Of a stretch of 64,000 nucleotides of DNA, positions 56,189 through 64,000 are shown piece after piece. Each line of letters starts with the position of its first letter. Position 1 is the stretch's first letter. Below the pieces are notes generated by a model. That model saw nothing but the letters and a program-made list of their open reading frames with translations, was not told the DNA's origin and did not search any database. A program made the translations under genes and the position numbers. This DNA is from Mesorhizobium erdmanii USDA 3471 (GTDB taxonomy: Bacteria > Pseudomonadota > Alphaproteobacteria > Rhizobiales > Rhizobiaceae), in assembly GCF_000472705.1 (NCBI RefSeq), contig NZ_AXAE01000011.1, forward strand, positions 124,001-188,000. Direction: 5' to 3'.

Positions 56189-56701
56189 CTAAGCCAGCCA
56201 CCAGTCGCGACCGGCCGGCAACCGCTCGATGCCGGCGGCGTCGACTGCGCTGAGGCGCGCCGACACGCTTCGTCCGCCGACGGCAAGGTCCGGTGCGATC
56301 TCGGCCAGCGGCGCCAGCACGAAGGCGCGCTCCAGCATGCGCGGATGCGGTACTTCCAGCCCGGTCTCATGGATGATGCGGTCGCCGAACACCAGAATGT
56401 CGATGTCGATCAGGCGCGGCCCCCAGCGCTCCTCGCGCACCCGCTTCAGCTTCCGCTCCGCATCGAGGCAAAGATCGAGCAGCGCCCGAGGCGAAAGCCG
56501 GGTCGACAGTTCGGCCGCGGCATTGAGGAAATCCGGCTGGTCGAGCTTGCCCCAGGGCGGCGTGCGGTAGAGCGAGGAGACGGCGCTGACGCGCGTCTCC
56601 GCATCGGCATCCAGAAGGCGCAGCGCGGCCGCCATCGAGGCCGCCGGATCGCCCAGATTGCCGCCGAGGCTGAGGTAGACGGTGTTATTCGGGCCAGACA
56701 A
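56189..56701 (-). CDS. folK: Hydroxymethyldihydropterin pyrophosphokinase
   Basis: 170 residues. Motifs VYLSLGGNLGDPAASM and WGPRLIDIDILVFGD (metal-binding aspartates) and PHPRMLERAFVLAPL are complete. It pyrophosphorylates 6-hydroxymethyl-dihydropterin for folate synthesis. The start overlaps the folB stop by 17 bases. Confidence 0.95.
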   Translation of the reverse strand: MSGPNNTVYLSLGGNLGDPAASMAAALRLLDADAETRVSAVSSLYRTPPWGKLDQPDFLNAAAELSTRLSPRALLDLCLDAERKLKRVREERWGPRLIDIDILVFGDRIIHETGLEVPHPRMLERAFVLAPLAEIAPDLAVGGRSVSARLSAVDAAGIERLPAGRDWWLA

Positions 56702-57044
56702 CAGTCACCTCGACATAATCGAGCACGCCGGGTACCGGGGCGTTCGGCTTGCGCACAGTGATTTCGGCCCGCTTGATCTGGGGAAACCGCGCCGTCAGCG
56801 CCTTAGCCACTTCCATTGCCAGGGCCTCGATCAGGAAGCGCCGCTGGCCGGTGATGATCTCCTCGATCACCGTGAAGGCAATGCCGTAGTTGACGGTTTC
56901 CCCGATGGCGTCGTCGACAAGCGCGCGCCCAGGTTCGACCGACAGCACCGCGTCGACATAGAAACGCTGGCCGAGCGCCTCTTCCTCGTCGAGCACGCCA
57001 TGCCGGGCAAAGAAGGCGCAGTTCTTCAGGCGGATGACATACAT
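56685..57044 (-). CDS. folB: Dihydroneopterin aldolase
   Basis: 119 residues with the usual GVLDEEEALGQRFYVD, INYGI-like VNYGIAFTVIEE and KPNAPVPG signature. The catalytic lysine lies in the KPNAP segment. It cleaves dihydroneopterin to hydroxymethyl-dihydropterin and glycolaldehyde. Lies between folP and folK; the 90-base gap to folP is filled by a repeat element. Confidence 0.94.
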   Translation of the reverse strand: MYVIRLKNCAFFARHGVLDEEEALGQRFYVDAVLSVEPGRALVDDAIGETVNYGIAFTVIEEIITGQRRFLIEALAMEVAKALTARFPQIKRAEITVRKPNAPVPGVLDYVEVTVVWPE

Positions 57045-57052
57045 GGCTCAGC

Positions 57053-57165
57053 GTCCCGGTCCATAGAGCGACGTGCGTCCACCTGGACGCACGAAGTACG
57101 CTCTAGCACTTTTGAATCTACACATCGTGCTTTCCTAAAACCGATTCCGATTTCCGGCCGATGCG
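57053..57165. repeat. Mesorhizobium-type intergenic repeat, overlapping the 3' end of folP
   Basis: The element fills the folP-folB gap. It contains a palindrome (GTGCGTCCA-CC-TGGACGCAC, 57073-57092), flanking arms AGAGCG/CGCTCT, then an AT-rich stretch and the phrase AAAACCGATTCCGAT. I recognise this from many rhizobial intergenic regions. It runs into folP and encodes its last residues (GNRNRF). Exact borders are uncertain. Confidence 0.6.
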
Positions 57166-58001
57166 GCGTTTTCAAGAGCCAGCATAGCATCCGCCACGGC
57201 CAGCGCGTCCACGTTGATTGCGACATCGTGGACGCGAAACAGATGCGCGCCCTTGAGCCTCAGAATGACGCTGGTCGCGGCCGTCCCGGCAGCGCGGTCG
57301 GCCGCATCACGCCCGGTGACGGTGCCGATGAAGCGTTTTCGCGAGGTGCCTGCCATCAACGGGAAGCCGAGCGCATGAAGCTCGGAGAACCGCGCCATCA
57401 GATCGAGATTTTCCTGCGCAGTCTCCTTGGCGAAGCCGAAGCCGGGATCGAGCACGATGCGATCGTCCGCGATGCCGTTGCGACGCGCGATTTCCAACGA
57501 TTTTTCCAGGAACACAAACTGGTCGGCGATCACGTCGGGCAGTTTCTCACGGTCCCGCCCGGTATGCATGATGATGAGACCGGCGCCGGTTTCGGCTGCG
57601 ACCCGCGCAATGTCGGGGTCGCGCTGCAGACCCCAGACATCGTTGACGATATGGGCGCCGGCAGCCACCGCAAGCCGCGCGGTTTCGGCACGATAGGTGT
57701 CGACCGATATCAGCGCCTCATTGGCGCTCGCCAGTGCCTCGATCACCGGCAGGATACGCGCCTGTTCCTCGCTGGACGATAGTGTGGCGGCGCCCGGCCG
57801 CGTCGATTCTCCGCCGACATCGATGATGCCAGCCCCTTCCCCAACCATGCGGTGCGCCTGGTTCAGCGCCGCTTCGGGCGCATCGAACAGACCACCGTCG
57901 GAAAAACTGTCGGGGGTGACATTGAGGATGCCGACGACCACGGCCTTGCCGCCAAGGTCGAGATGGCGTCCATGCGCCAGCTGCCATCGCCTCGCCGTCA
58001 T
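57135..58001 (-). CDS. folP: Dihydropteroate synthase
   Basis: 288 residues. Signatures ILNVTPDSFSDGG and GAGIIDVGGESTRPGA are intact, with DPGFGFAKET and GTSRKRFIG. It condenses pABA with hydroxymethyl-dihydropterin pyrophosphate and is the sulfonamide target. The final residues SAGNRNRF come from an intergenic repeat, not from the family core. Divergent from the DUF922 gene. Confidence 0.95.
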   Translation of the reverse strand: MTARRWQLAHGRHLDLGGKAVVVGILNVTPDSFSDGGLFDAPEAALNQAHRMVGEGAGIIDVGGESTRPGAATLSSSEEQARILPVIEALASANEALISVDTYRAETARLAVAAGAHIVNDVWGLQRDPDIARVAAETGAGLIIMHTGRDREKLPDVIADQFVFLEKSLEIARRNGIADDRIVLDPGFGFAKETAQENLDLMARFSELHALGFPLMAGTSRKRFIGTVTGRDAADRAAGTAATSVILRLKGAHLFRVHDVAINVDALAVADAMLALENAASAGNRNRF

Positions 58002-58115
58002 TGCGCGTCAACCATGGGCTCATCAACCAAGGGTTCATCAACGATGTGTGATCCGCAAAGGATCAATTCCGTTGCGCCGGCAACGGCCGTAAAGCAAGGT
58101 GGTCGAAGAGGCAAT

Positions 58116-58739
58116 ATGATGAAACGATCCCTGCTTTGCGCGCTGATGCTTGCCGTGACCGCCGTTCCGGCGAGCGCGGCCAATCTTGTGAAAACATACA
58201 GCTATTTTTCCATCGGCGGCAGCACGCTCGAAGACATCGAGCAGCAGCTTTCCACCCATGGACCGCAGGTCAAAAGCACGGGCTCGCGCCACCCCGGCGC
58301 CACCCAGATGGCCTTCACCAGCCGTATCAGCTATGCAAAGCAGGCCGGCTCCTGCCGGATCGCCGACGCGGTCGTGACCGTCAAGGTCAAGGTGATCCTT
58401 CCGCAATGGCGCCGCCCGCGCAAGGCGGACCCCGACGTGACACTGTTCTGGGATACGCTGGCCGCCGACATCAAGCGCCATGAAGAACGCCATGTCGAGA
58501 TAGCCAAGAACCATGGCCGCGCGCTGGAAGACGCGCTGAAGGCGACCTATCCGCAGAAGGATTGCGATGCCGCCAAGGCCAAGGCGGCCGAGATCACCGC
58601 CGCCATTCTCGCCAAGCACGACCGCGCCCAGGTGCAGTTCGATCGTGTCGAGAGCGTCAATTTCGAAAGCCGTATCCTGCGGCTCATGCGCTATCGCATC
58701 CAGCGCATCGAGAACGGCCGGCTGCCGCCGCCAGCCTGA
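58116..58739 (+). CDS. DUF922 secreted putative zinc protease
   Basis: 207 residues from the ATG at 58116, with AGAGG upstream. A signal peptide ends ASA near residue 21. The HEERH motif at 122-126 fits HExxH zinc metallopeptidases, and WRRPRKADPDVTLFWD precedes it. DUF922 proteins are predicted secreted Zn-dependent proteases; activity is unproven. Monocistronic. Confidence 0.85.
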   Translation: MMKRSLLCALMLAVTAVPASAANLVKTYSYFSIGGSTLEDIEQQLSTHGPQVKSTGSRHPGATQMAFTSRISYAKQAGSCRIADAVVTVKVKVILPQWRRPRKADPDVTLFWDTLAADIKRHEERHVEIAKNHGRALEDALKATYPQKDCDAAKAKAAEITAAILAKHDRAQVQFDRVESVNFESRILRLMRYRIQRIENGRLPPPA

Positions 58740-58972
58740 ATTTCGTCGGCGCACGCAATGCGGCCGATGCAAGCCAACCGGACCGAAGCGTAATGCCAGC
58801 TTCGAAAAACTTTTCGAACAGGGGTCGAAATCGGCCTATACGGAACGACATATGACGGGTTGTCAGAGCACACCCCTCGAAACACGGGCATCACGACCGA
58901 GCGCGCGGCGCAAGCACCAGACAAGCCCAATCGGTGACCCGACCAGCGCGCAACGCACATGGACAAAAGACT

Positions 58973-60454
58973 ATGGACCAGGCTGTCGACAAGCAGACCA
59001 TCGCGGCTGCCGCAACACCGCTGAGCGAAAGCGAGAAGAACGCCATTATCGGCGGCGTCCTCCTGTCCATGCTGCTGGCAGCGCTTGACCAGACAATCGT
59101 CGCGCCTGCCATGCCGACCATCGGGCGCTCACTCGGCCATGCCGAATACCTGCCGTGGATCGTCACCGGATACCTTCTGACGGCAACCGCCGTGGCGCCG
59201 CTTTACGGCAAAATCTCCGATGTCTATGGCCGCCGGCCGACTGTCTATGCGGCAATCCTTATCTTTCTCGCCGGATCGCTGGTCAGTGCACTGGCCCCCA
59301 ACATGTTCGTCCTGGTCCTCGGACGCGCAATCCAGGGTGCCGGTGGCGGTGGCCTTTTCGCACTGACGCAGACCGTGGTCGGAGACCTCGTTCCGCCGCG
59401 CGAACGCGCGCGCTATGCGGCGTGGTTTTCCGGCACATGGGCCGTCGCCAGCGTCGCCGGACCGTTGCTGGGCGGCACCTTCGCGCAACATCTGCACTGG
59501 TCGCTCATCTTCTGGATCAACATCCCGCTGGGCTTCCTGGCGATGGCGATCATCAACAAGCCACTCAAGAAGCTGCCGATCGCCGCCAAGAACCATAGTA
59601 TTGATGGCCTCGGCGCGTTGCTGCTCATCGTGGCCACGGCCCTGCTGCTGCTGGCGTTGAACTGGGGCGGCAGCGCCTACCCCTGGATATCGCCGGAAAT
59701 CATTGGCGTCCTGGCATGCTCCGCTGTTTTCTGGAGCGCCTTCGCCTTACGCCTTATGCGAGCCGCCGAACCGCTCATCTCGCTCGAGGTGCTGGGCAAC
59801 CCGATCGTGCTCGCCGGCACTCTGTCGATGTTCCTGTTCCAGGCCTCCAGCGTCGGCCTTGCCGTGTACCTGCCTGTCTACCTGCAGTCGATACTTGGCC
59901 TCACGGCCAGCCAGTCGGGCATTGCAATGCTTGGCCTTCTGCTTGGTACCGTTGGCGGGGCCGCTTCGAGCGGTCGCCTGATACCGCGTTTCACCCACTA
60001 CAAGCGCATCGCGATGACCGGCGTCATCTTCGCCTCCCTATGCATGGGCCTGCTGGCCTTTGTCGCCGGCCATGCATCACTGATTGTCGTCGAAGTCCTG
60101 ACCATCTGTATCGGACTGGGAACCGGAACGACGTTCCCGGTAACCACCGTCTCCGTGCAAAACGCTGTCGACCGCATCCACCTTGGCGTAGCGACGGGCG
60201 TACTGACCTTCCTGCGTTCGCTGGGCAGTGCATTGGGTGTCGCGATACTCGGCGCCGTCGCTCTTGGCTATGGGTTGCCGCTGGCCGGCGAAGGCGTGCA
60301 GATGGCTGGACATGTCGCATCGGTCCAACCTTTTGTGATGATCTTTCTCGTCGCCGCCGCCACTTTGGTGCTGGGGCTCATTACGCTGACGCTGATGCCC
60401 GAGAAAGAGCTTCGCGGCCATGTCGACAATCCGGCGCCAATCCTGGCGGAGTAA
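58973..60454 (+). CDS. MFS drug exporter, DHA2 (EmrB/QacA) family
   Basis: 493 residues, 14 membrane helices. LLAALDQTIVAPAMPTIGRSLG is the DHA2 motif D1 with the conserved Asp, GKISDVYGRRPT is motif A, and AIQGAGGGGLFALTQTVVGDLVPPRER is motif C/B. It should export drugs or hydrophobic compounds by proton antiport. No adjacent membrane-fusion protein. The start at 58973 is preferred over GTG 58934. Confidence 0.9.
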   Translation: MDQAVDKQTIAAAATPLSESEKNAIIGGVLLSMLLAALDQTIVAPAMPTIGRSLGHAEYLPWIVTGYLLTATAVAPLYGKISDVYGRRPTVYAAILIFLAGSLVSALAPNMFVLVLGRAIQGAGGGGLFALTQTVVGDLVPPRERARYAAWFSGTWAVASVAGPLLGGTFAQHLHWSLIFWINIPLGFLAMAIINKPLKKLPIAAKNHSIDGLGALLLIVATALLLLALNWGGSAYPWISPEIIGVLACSAVFWSAFALRLMRAAEPLISLEVLGNPIVLAGTLSMFLFQASSVGLAVYLPVYLQSILGLTASQSGIAMLGLLLGTVGGAASSGRLIPRFTHYKRIAMTGVIFASLCMGLLAFVAGHASLIVVEVLTICIGLGTGTTFPVTTVSVQNAVDRIHLGVATGVLTFLRSLGSALGVAILGAVALGYGLPLAGEGVQMAGHVASVQPFVMIFLVAAATLVLGLITLTLMPEKELRGHVDNPAPILAE

Positions 60455-60470
60455 GGACCGTGATTTAGGG

Positions 60471-60516
60471 TATGTTGATACTCAGGTCATGCGGACATCC
60501 CCTGAATATCAACATA
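60471..60516. terminator. Long inverted repeat between convergent genes
   Basis: TATGTTGATACTCAGG (60471-60486) pairs with CCTGAATATCAACATA (60501-60516) with one mismatch around a 14-base loop. It lies between convergent stops and is AT-rich at the base, so termination in both directions is likely, though an operator is possible. Confidence 0.55.
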
Positions 60517-60518
60517 AG

Positions 60519-61553
<1,035 letters not shown>

Positions 61554-61633
61554 CTATGCCTCGCTGCTGAGTTGGCGTGAGACTGCATGACCACCGGCTC
61601 GCTGCCAAGCGGCAGCGGGAAAAATCGGCTTTT

Positions 61634-61954
61634 TCAGCCCTGGCGCTCGGGCACCCTCACCACAAGGCCGTCGAGCGCGTCGCGCACCTTGATCTGGCAA
61701 GACAGCCGGGAATTGGGCTGGACGTCATAGGCAAAGTCCAACATGTCCTCTTCCATAGCTTCCGGCTCGCCGACCTCCGCCGTCCACGCATCATCGACAT
61801 AGACGTGGCAGGTTGCGCAGGCGCAGGCGCCGCCGCACTCCGCCTCGATCCCTGGCACGGCGTTGCGAATGGCGTTTTCCATGACCGTCGAGCCGTTTTC
61901 GGCGTCCACGTCGAAATGGGTGCCGTCATGGGCGATGAAGGTCAGCTTGGTCAT
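61634..61954 (-). CDS. 2Fe-2S ferredoxin, adrenodoxin type
   Basis: 106 residues. Cluster ligands C40, C46, C49 and C86 (C-x5-C-x2-C-x36-C) give adrenodoxin/FdxB spacing, and the acidic patch [17 protein letters not shown] matches partner-binding loops. It carries electrons to P450 or Fe-S assembly enzymes. Paired with the reductase downstream. Confidence 0.93.
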   Translation of the reverse strand: MTKLTFIAHDGTHFDVDAENGSTVMENAIRNAVPGIEAECGGACACATCHVYVDDAWTAEVGEPEAMEEDMLDFAYDVQPNSRLSCQIKVRDALDGLVVRVPERQG

Positions 61955-62054
61955 TTGTCACCTGAAGGGAGTTTCGCCCGAGATAATCACTCCGGCAGAC
62001 AAGTCAACTGCCGCGCGAAAACGCCGCTCCGTGACGTTTTTCTGCAAACCAGGA

Positions 62055-62423
62055 TCAGCGATTGATTGCGGCGATGAAATCGCGCACTTCGTCGATCAAC
62101 GTGCCAAGCCGCTTGAGGATTTGGCGATCTTCCGGCCGCTGCTCGATCTCGGTGACGCAATCAGCGATGGCGAAGGCGCCGACGCCGCGAGCCGACCCTT
62201 TCAAGCCATGCGCCAGCAGCAGCCGATCCTTGACATCGGCATCGACTATTTTGTCGCGCACCGACAGCGCCTGCTGTACAAACAGCGCCAGCAACTCCTG
62301 CTCGAGGGCGCGATCGCCCATCGTTTGCCGGGCAAGGTGTGCCAAATCGACCGGTCGGGACTGTCTTGTTCCCGATACGTCGCCCCCGGGCATTGAGAAG
62401 GCAATGCCGCTTTCGCCACGCAT
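62055..62423 (-). CDS. Orphan histidine phosphotransfer (Hpt) protein
   Basis: 122 residues with an Hpt domain; phospho-acceptor H72 in LLLAHGLKGSARGVGA. GGAG is nine bases before the ATG. It shuttles phosphoryl groups in a phosphorelay; partners are not in the operon. Divergent from the giant GPR-like gene, an arrangement I recall from related genomes. Confidence 0.88.
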   Translation of the reverse strand: MRGESGIAFSMPGGDVSGTRQSRPVDLAHLARQTMGDRALEQELLALFVQQALSVRDKIVDADVKDRLLLAHGLKGSARGVGAFAIADCVTEIEQRPEDRQILKRLGTLIDEVRDFIAAINR

Positions 62424-62694
62424 GAACTCGAACTCCGTTTCTTCGGTCGCCCGAAAAACTAGGCGAATCCAATGGACAACGGGTTAATGAATGGCCGGGA
62501 AAAATGTTGCGAAAGCGGCGCCCAAATCACGCTTCCGTTAACCTTATATTTAAAGTTTTACGTATCCCGCGGAATGCATGTTTTCTTTACCCCCCTGTGT
62601 CATTACGATACGAGGGTCCATTTTCAGCCTCCTGCGCGGGGGTACGACAAAGACAATTATAAGCCCGCGGCAGCTAGTACAGGGTAGCGAAGGC

Positions 62695-64000
62695 ATGGCA
62701 AAGAAACCAACGACCACGACGAGAACTCTCGACAGCGACGTGGCCAGGGAACTGGAAAAAGCGCTCGATCTCGACCTCAGCAGCGATGTCGGCAGCGGCG
62801 ATCTCGACATCGCGGCTTCGATGGAAGATCTGGAAGCGCAGATATCCCAGGCCGCCGATGAACTGGCCCGCGAAGGACGCAACCAGAAGCCGGCACCTGC
62901 CGCCAATCAGCCCCTCATTGCCAATCAGCCCGCCAAACCCGCGCCGAAGGCAAAGCCCGCCGAACTGCGCCCTGTGGAGACACGTAGCAACGGCAGTGGC
63001 ACGCAGCCCACCGGCTTTGCACCGGCCAATGACGATCGCCAGAAGGATTACAAGACACTCCTGCATAGCCTCAACAGGCGCGCTTCCAACACCGTCTACT
63101 GGATTGTTGCCTTCGTTTCGCTCGCCTGGATCGCCGGCGCCGGCGGACTGGCCAACCTGCTGTTCGGACCGAGCATCTGGCGGATCCGCACGCTCGACCA
63201 GTTCCTTGCCCGTCCCGAGCTGATTGGCCTCGCCATCGCGGCGATCGTGCCGATCATCCTGTTCTGGGCCTTCGCGGCCATGATCCGCCGCGCCCAGGAC
63301 ATGCGCATTGCCGCACAGTCGATGACGGAAGTGGCCTTCCGCCTGACCGAGCCGGAAAACATGGCGCAAGATCGCGTCATGATGATCGGCCAGGCCGTTC
63401 GCCGCGAGGTGGCGGCGATGGGCGAAGGCATCGAACGCACGCTTGCCCGCGCCGTGGAGCTGGAAACGCTGGTTCACAGCGAAGTCAACCAGATCGAGCG
63501 CTCCTATTCGGAGAACGAAACCCGCATCCGGTCGCTCGTCGACGGGCTCGGCAGCGAGCGCGAGGCTGTCGTCACCCATGCCGAGCGGGTCCGCGCCTCC
63601 ATTTCGGGTGCGCATGAGACGCTTCGAGACGAGATCGGCGCTGCAAGCGATATCATCCGTGATTCGATCCTCAACGCATCGACCAAGCTGTCGATGACGA
63701 TCACCAATTCTGGCGACACGTTGATCGACCGTATCAATGAAAGCTCGATGTCGATATTCGATTCGGTGGAAGGCCGCCTCGACAGCATCACCGACAGGCT
63801 GTCGACCTCTGGCGAGGCCTTCGCCAGCCTGCTCGACACGCGCATTGCCAAGCTGACGGACACGACGGATGGCCTGACCCGGTCGCTGACCGATCTGCTC
63901 GACGATCGCACCACTGGCATGGTGTCGCTGCTTGGCGGCGCCGCGCGCACTCTCAATTCGGAATTCGAAGCCAGCCTCAATGGCATCGAGCGCACGCTGG
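62695..64000 (+). CDS. Growth pole ring (GPR/RgsE-like) giant coiled protein, N-terminal part
   Basis: Open frame from the ATG at 62695 to the window end (435 residues, no stop). The N-terminus (1-120) is polar and Pro/Lys-rich. Membrane helices lie at about 132-153 and 176-196. A long amphipathic helical region with apolipoprotein-like repeats follows (IRSLVDGLGSEREAVV, TITNSGDTLIDRINES, LTRSLTDLLDDRTTGM). This is the layout of the roughly 2000-residue GPR of Agrobacterium and RgsE of Sinorhizobium, which form a ring at the growing pole and are needed for rod shape. Identification is by layout and context. Confidence 0.72.
   Translation, partial: MAKKPTTTTRTLDSDVARELEKALDLDLSSDVGSGDLDIAASMEDLEAQISQAADELAREGRNQKPAPAANQPLIANQPAKPAPKAKPAELRPVETRSNGSGTQPTGFAPANDDRQKDYKTLLHSLNRRASNTVYWIVAFVSLAWIAGAGGLANLLFGPSIWRIRTLDQFLARPELIGLAIAAIVPIILFWAFAAMIRRAQDMRIAAQSMTEVAFRLTEPENMAQDRVMMIGQAVRREVAAMGEGIERTLARAVELETLVHSEVNQIERSYSENETRIRSLVDGLGSEREAVVTHAERVRASISGAHETLRDEIGAASDIIRDSILNASTKLSMTITNSGDTLIDRINESSMSIFDSVEGRLDSITDRLSTSGEAFASLLDTRIAKLTDTTDGLTRSLTDLLDDRTTGMVSLLGGAARTLNSEFEASLNGIERTL

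Noticed and set aside
57852..58115. N-terminal extension of the DUF922 protein
   Set aside because: It overlaps folP antisense and precedes a clear signal peptide with its own ribosome site at 58116.
62472..62687. 71-residue plus-strand frame before the GPR-like gene
   Set aside because: Lies in AT-richer promoter sequence, lacks a ribosome site and has a composition unlike genuine genes here.

Overview
The window looks like chromosomal DNA of a Rhizobiales alphaproteobacterium, most likely Mesorhizobium or a close relative. It is GC-rich and densely packed, with many 1-4 base overlaps between genes. Gene order (gyrA-coaD-two cyclophilins-queA-tgt, hpt-growth pole ring protein), a CckA hybrid kinase, a one-cysteine DksA, GTTC-N7-GTTC SOS boxes and two intergenic repeat families typical of Mesorhizobium all point the same way. 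This rests on recognition of families and repeats; no database search was possible. I saw no rRNA, tRNA, CRISPR array, prophage or insertion sequence.

Region 1-6.7 kb (minus strand): the 5' part of a DeoR/GlpR repressor with a clear inverted-repeat operator, a PLP-dependent decarboxylase, then a four-gene unit of circularly permuted ATP-grasp enzyme, alpha-E protein, transglutaminase-like protease and Anbu proteasome-type peptidase. This unit is the most intriguing system here: a predicted peptide-ligation and proteolysis pathway of unknown substrate. A stand-alone RAM-domain protein and a Tat-exported DsbA-like protein follow.

Region 7.5-15.8 kb: mostly one minus-strand housekeeping run (coaD, periplasmic and cytosolic cyclophilins, a small DMT transporter, queA, an 89-residue overlapping gene, tgt), then a 50-residue membrane protein gene with a possible SOS box, and gyrA (TTG start, natural Ala at the quinolone position).

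Region 16-24 kb: a SulP anion transporter translationally coupled to a ParB-like protein, an AraC regulator, MarC, OsmC, ssb with an SOS box, an ArsR/SRPBCC pair, a ClpP paralogue, a small secreted protein, and a roughly 780-base gene-free stretch with several hairpins and an SOS box before uvrA.

Region 24.6-37 kb: uvrA followed by DUF302, GNAT and DUF72 genes, a diguanylate cyclase, a 58-residue small gene, and the complete urea ABC transporter urtABCDE. A textbook sigma-54 promoter precedes urtA and a strong hairpin separates urtA from urtB, which indicates nitrogen control and differential expression of the binding protein.

Region 37-46.5 kb: small secreted and membrane proteins, a two-subunit GMC dehydrogenase without a visible cytochrome, a glyoxalase-like protein, an RHH protein, a nucleoside phosphorylase, CckA, a FliO-like protein and DksA.

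Region 46.7-64 kb: SixA, the YcjX/YcjF pair, small envelope proteins, an MFS exporter with its AraC regulator, a Kef-type K+/H+ antiporter, DUF924, the folate genes folK-folB-folP (folP ends inside a genome repeat), a DUF922 metalloprotease-like protein, a DHA2 drug exporter, a ferredoxin reductase next to a 2Fe-2S ferredoxin, an orphan Hpt protein, and the N-terminal third or less of a giant growth-pole-ring (GPR/RgsE-like) protein that runs off the window.
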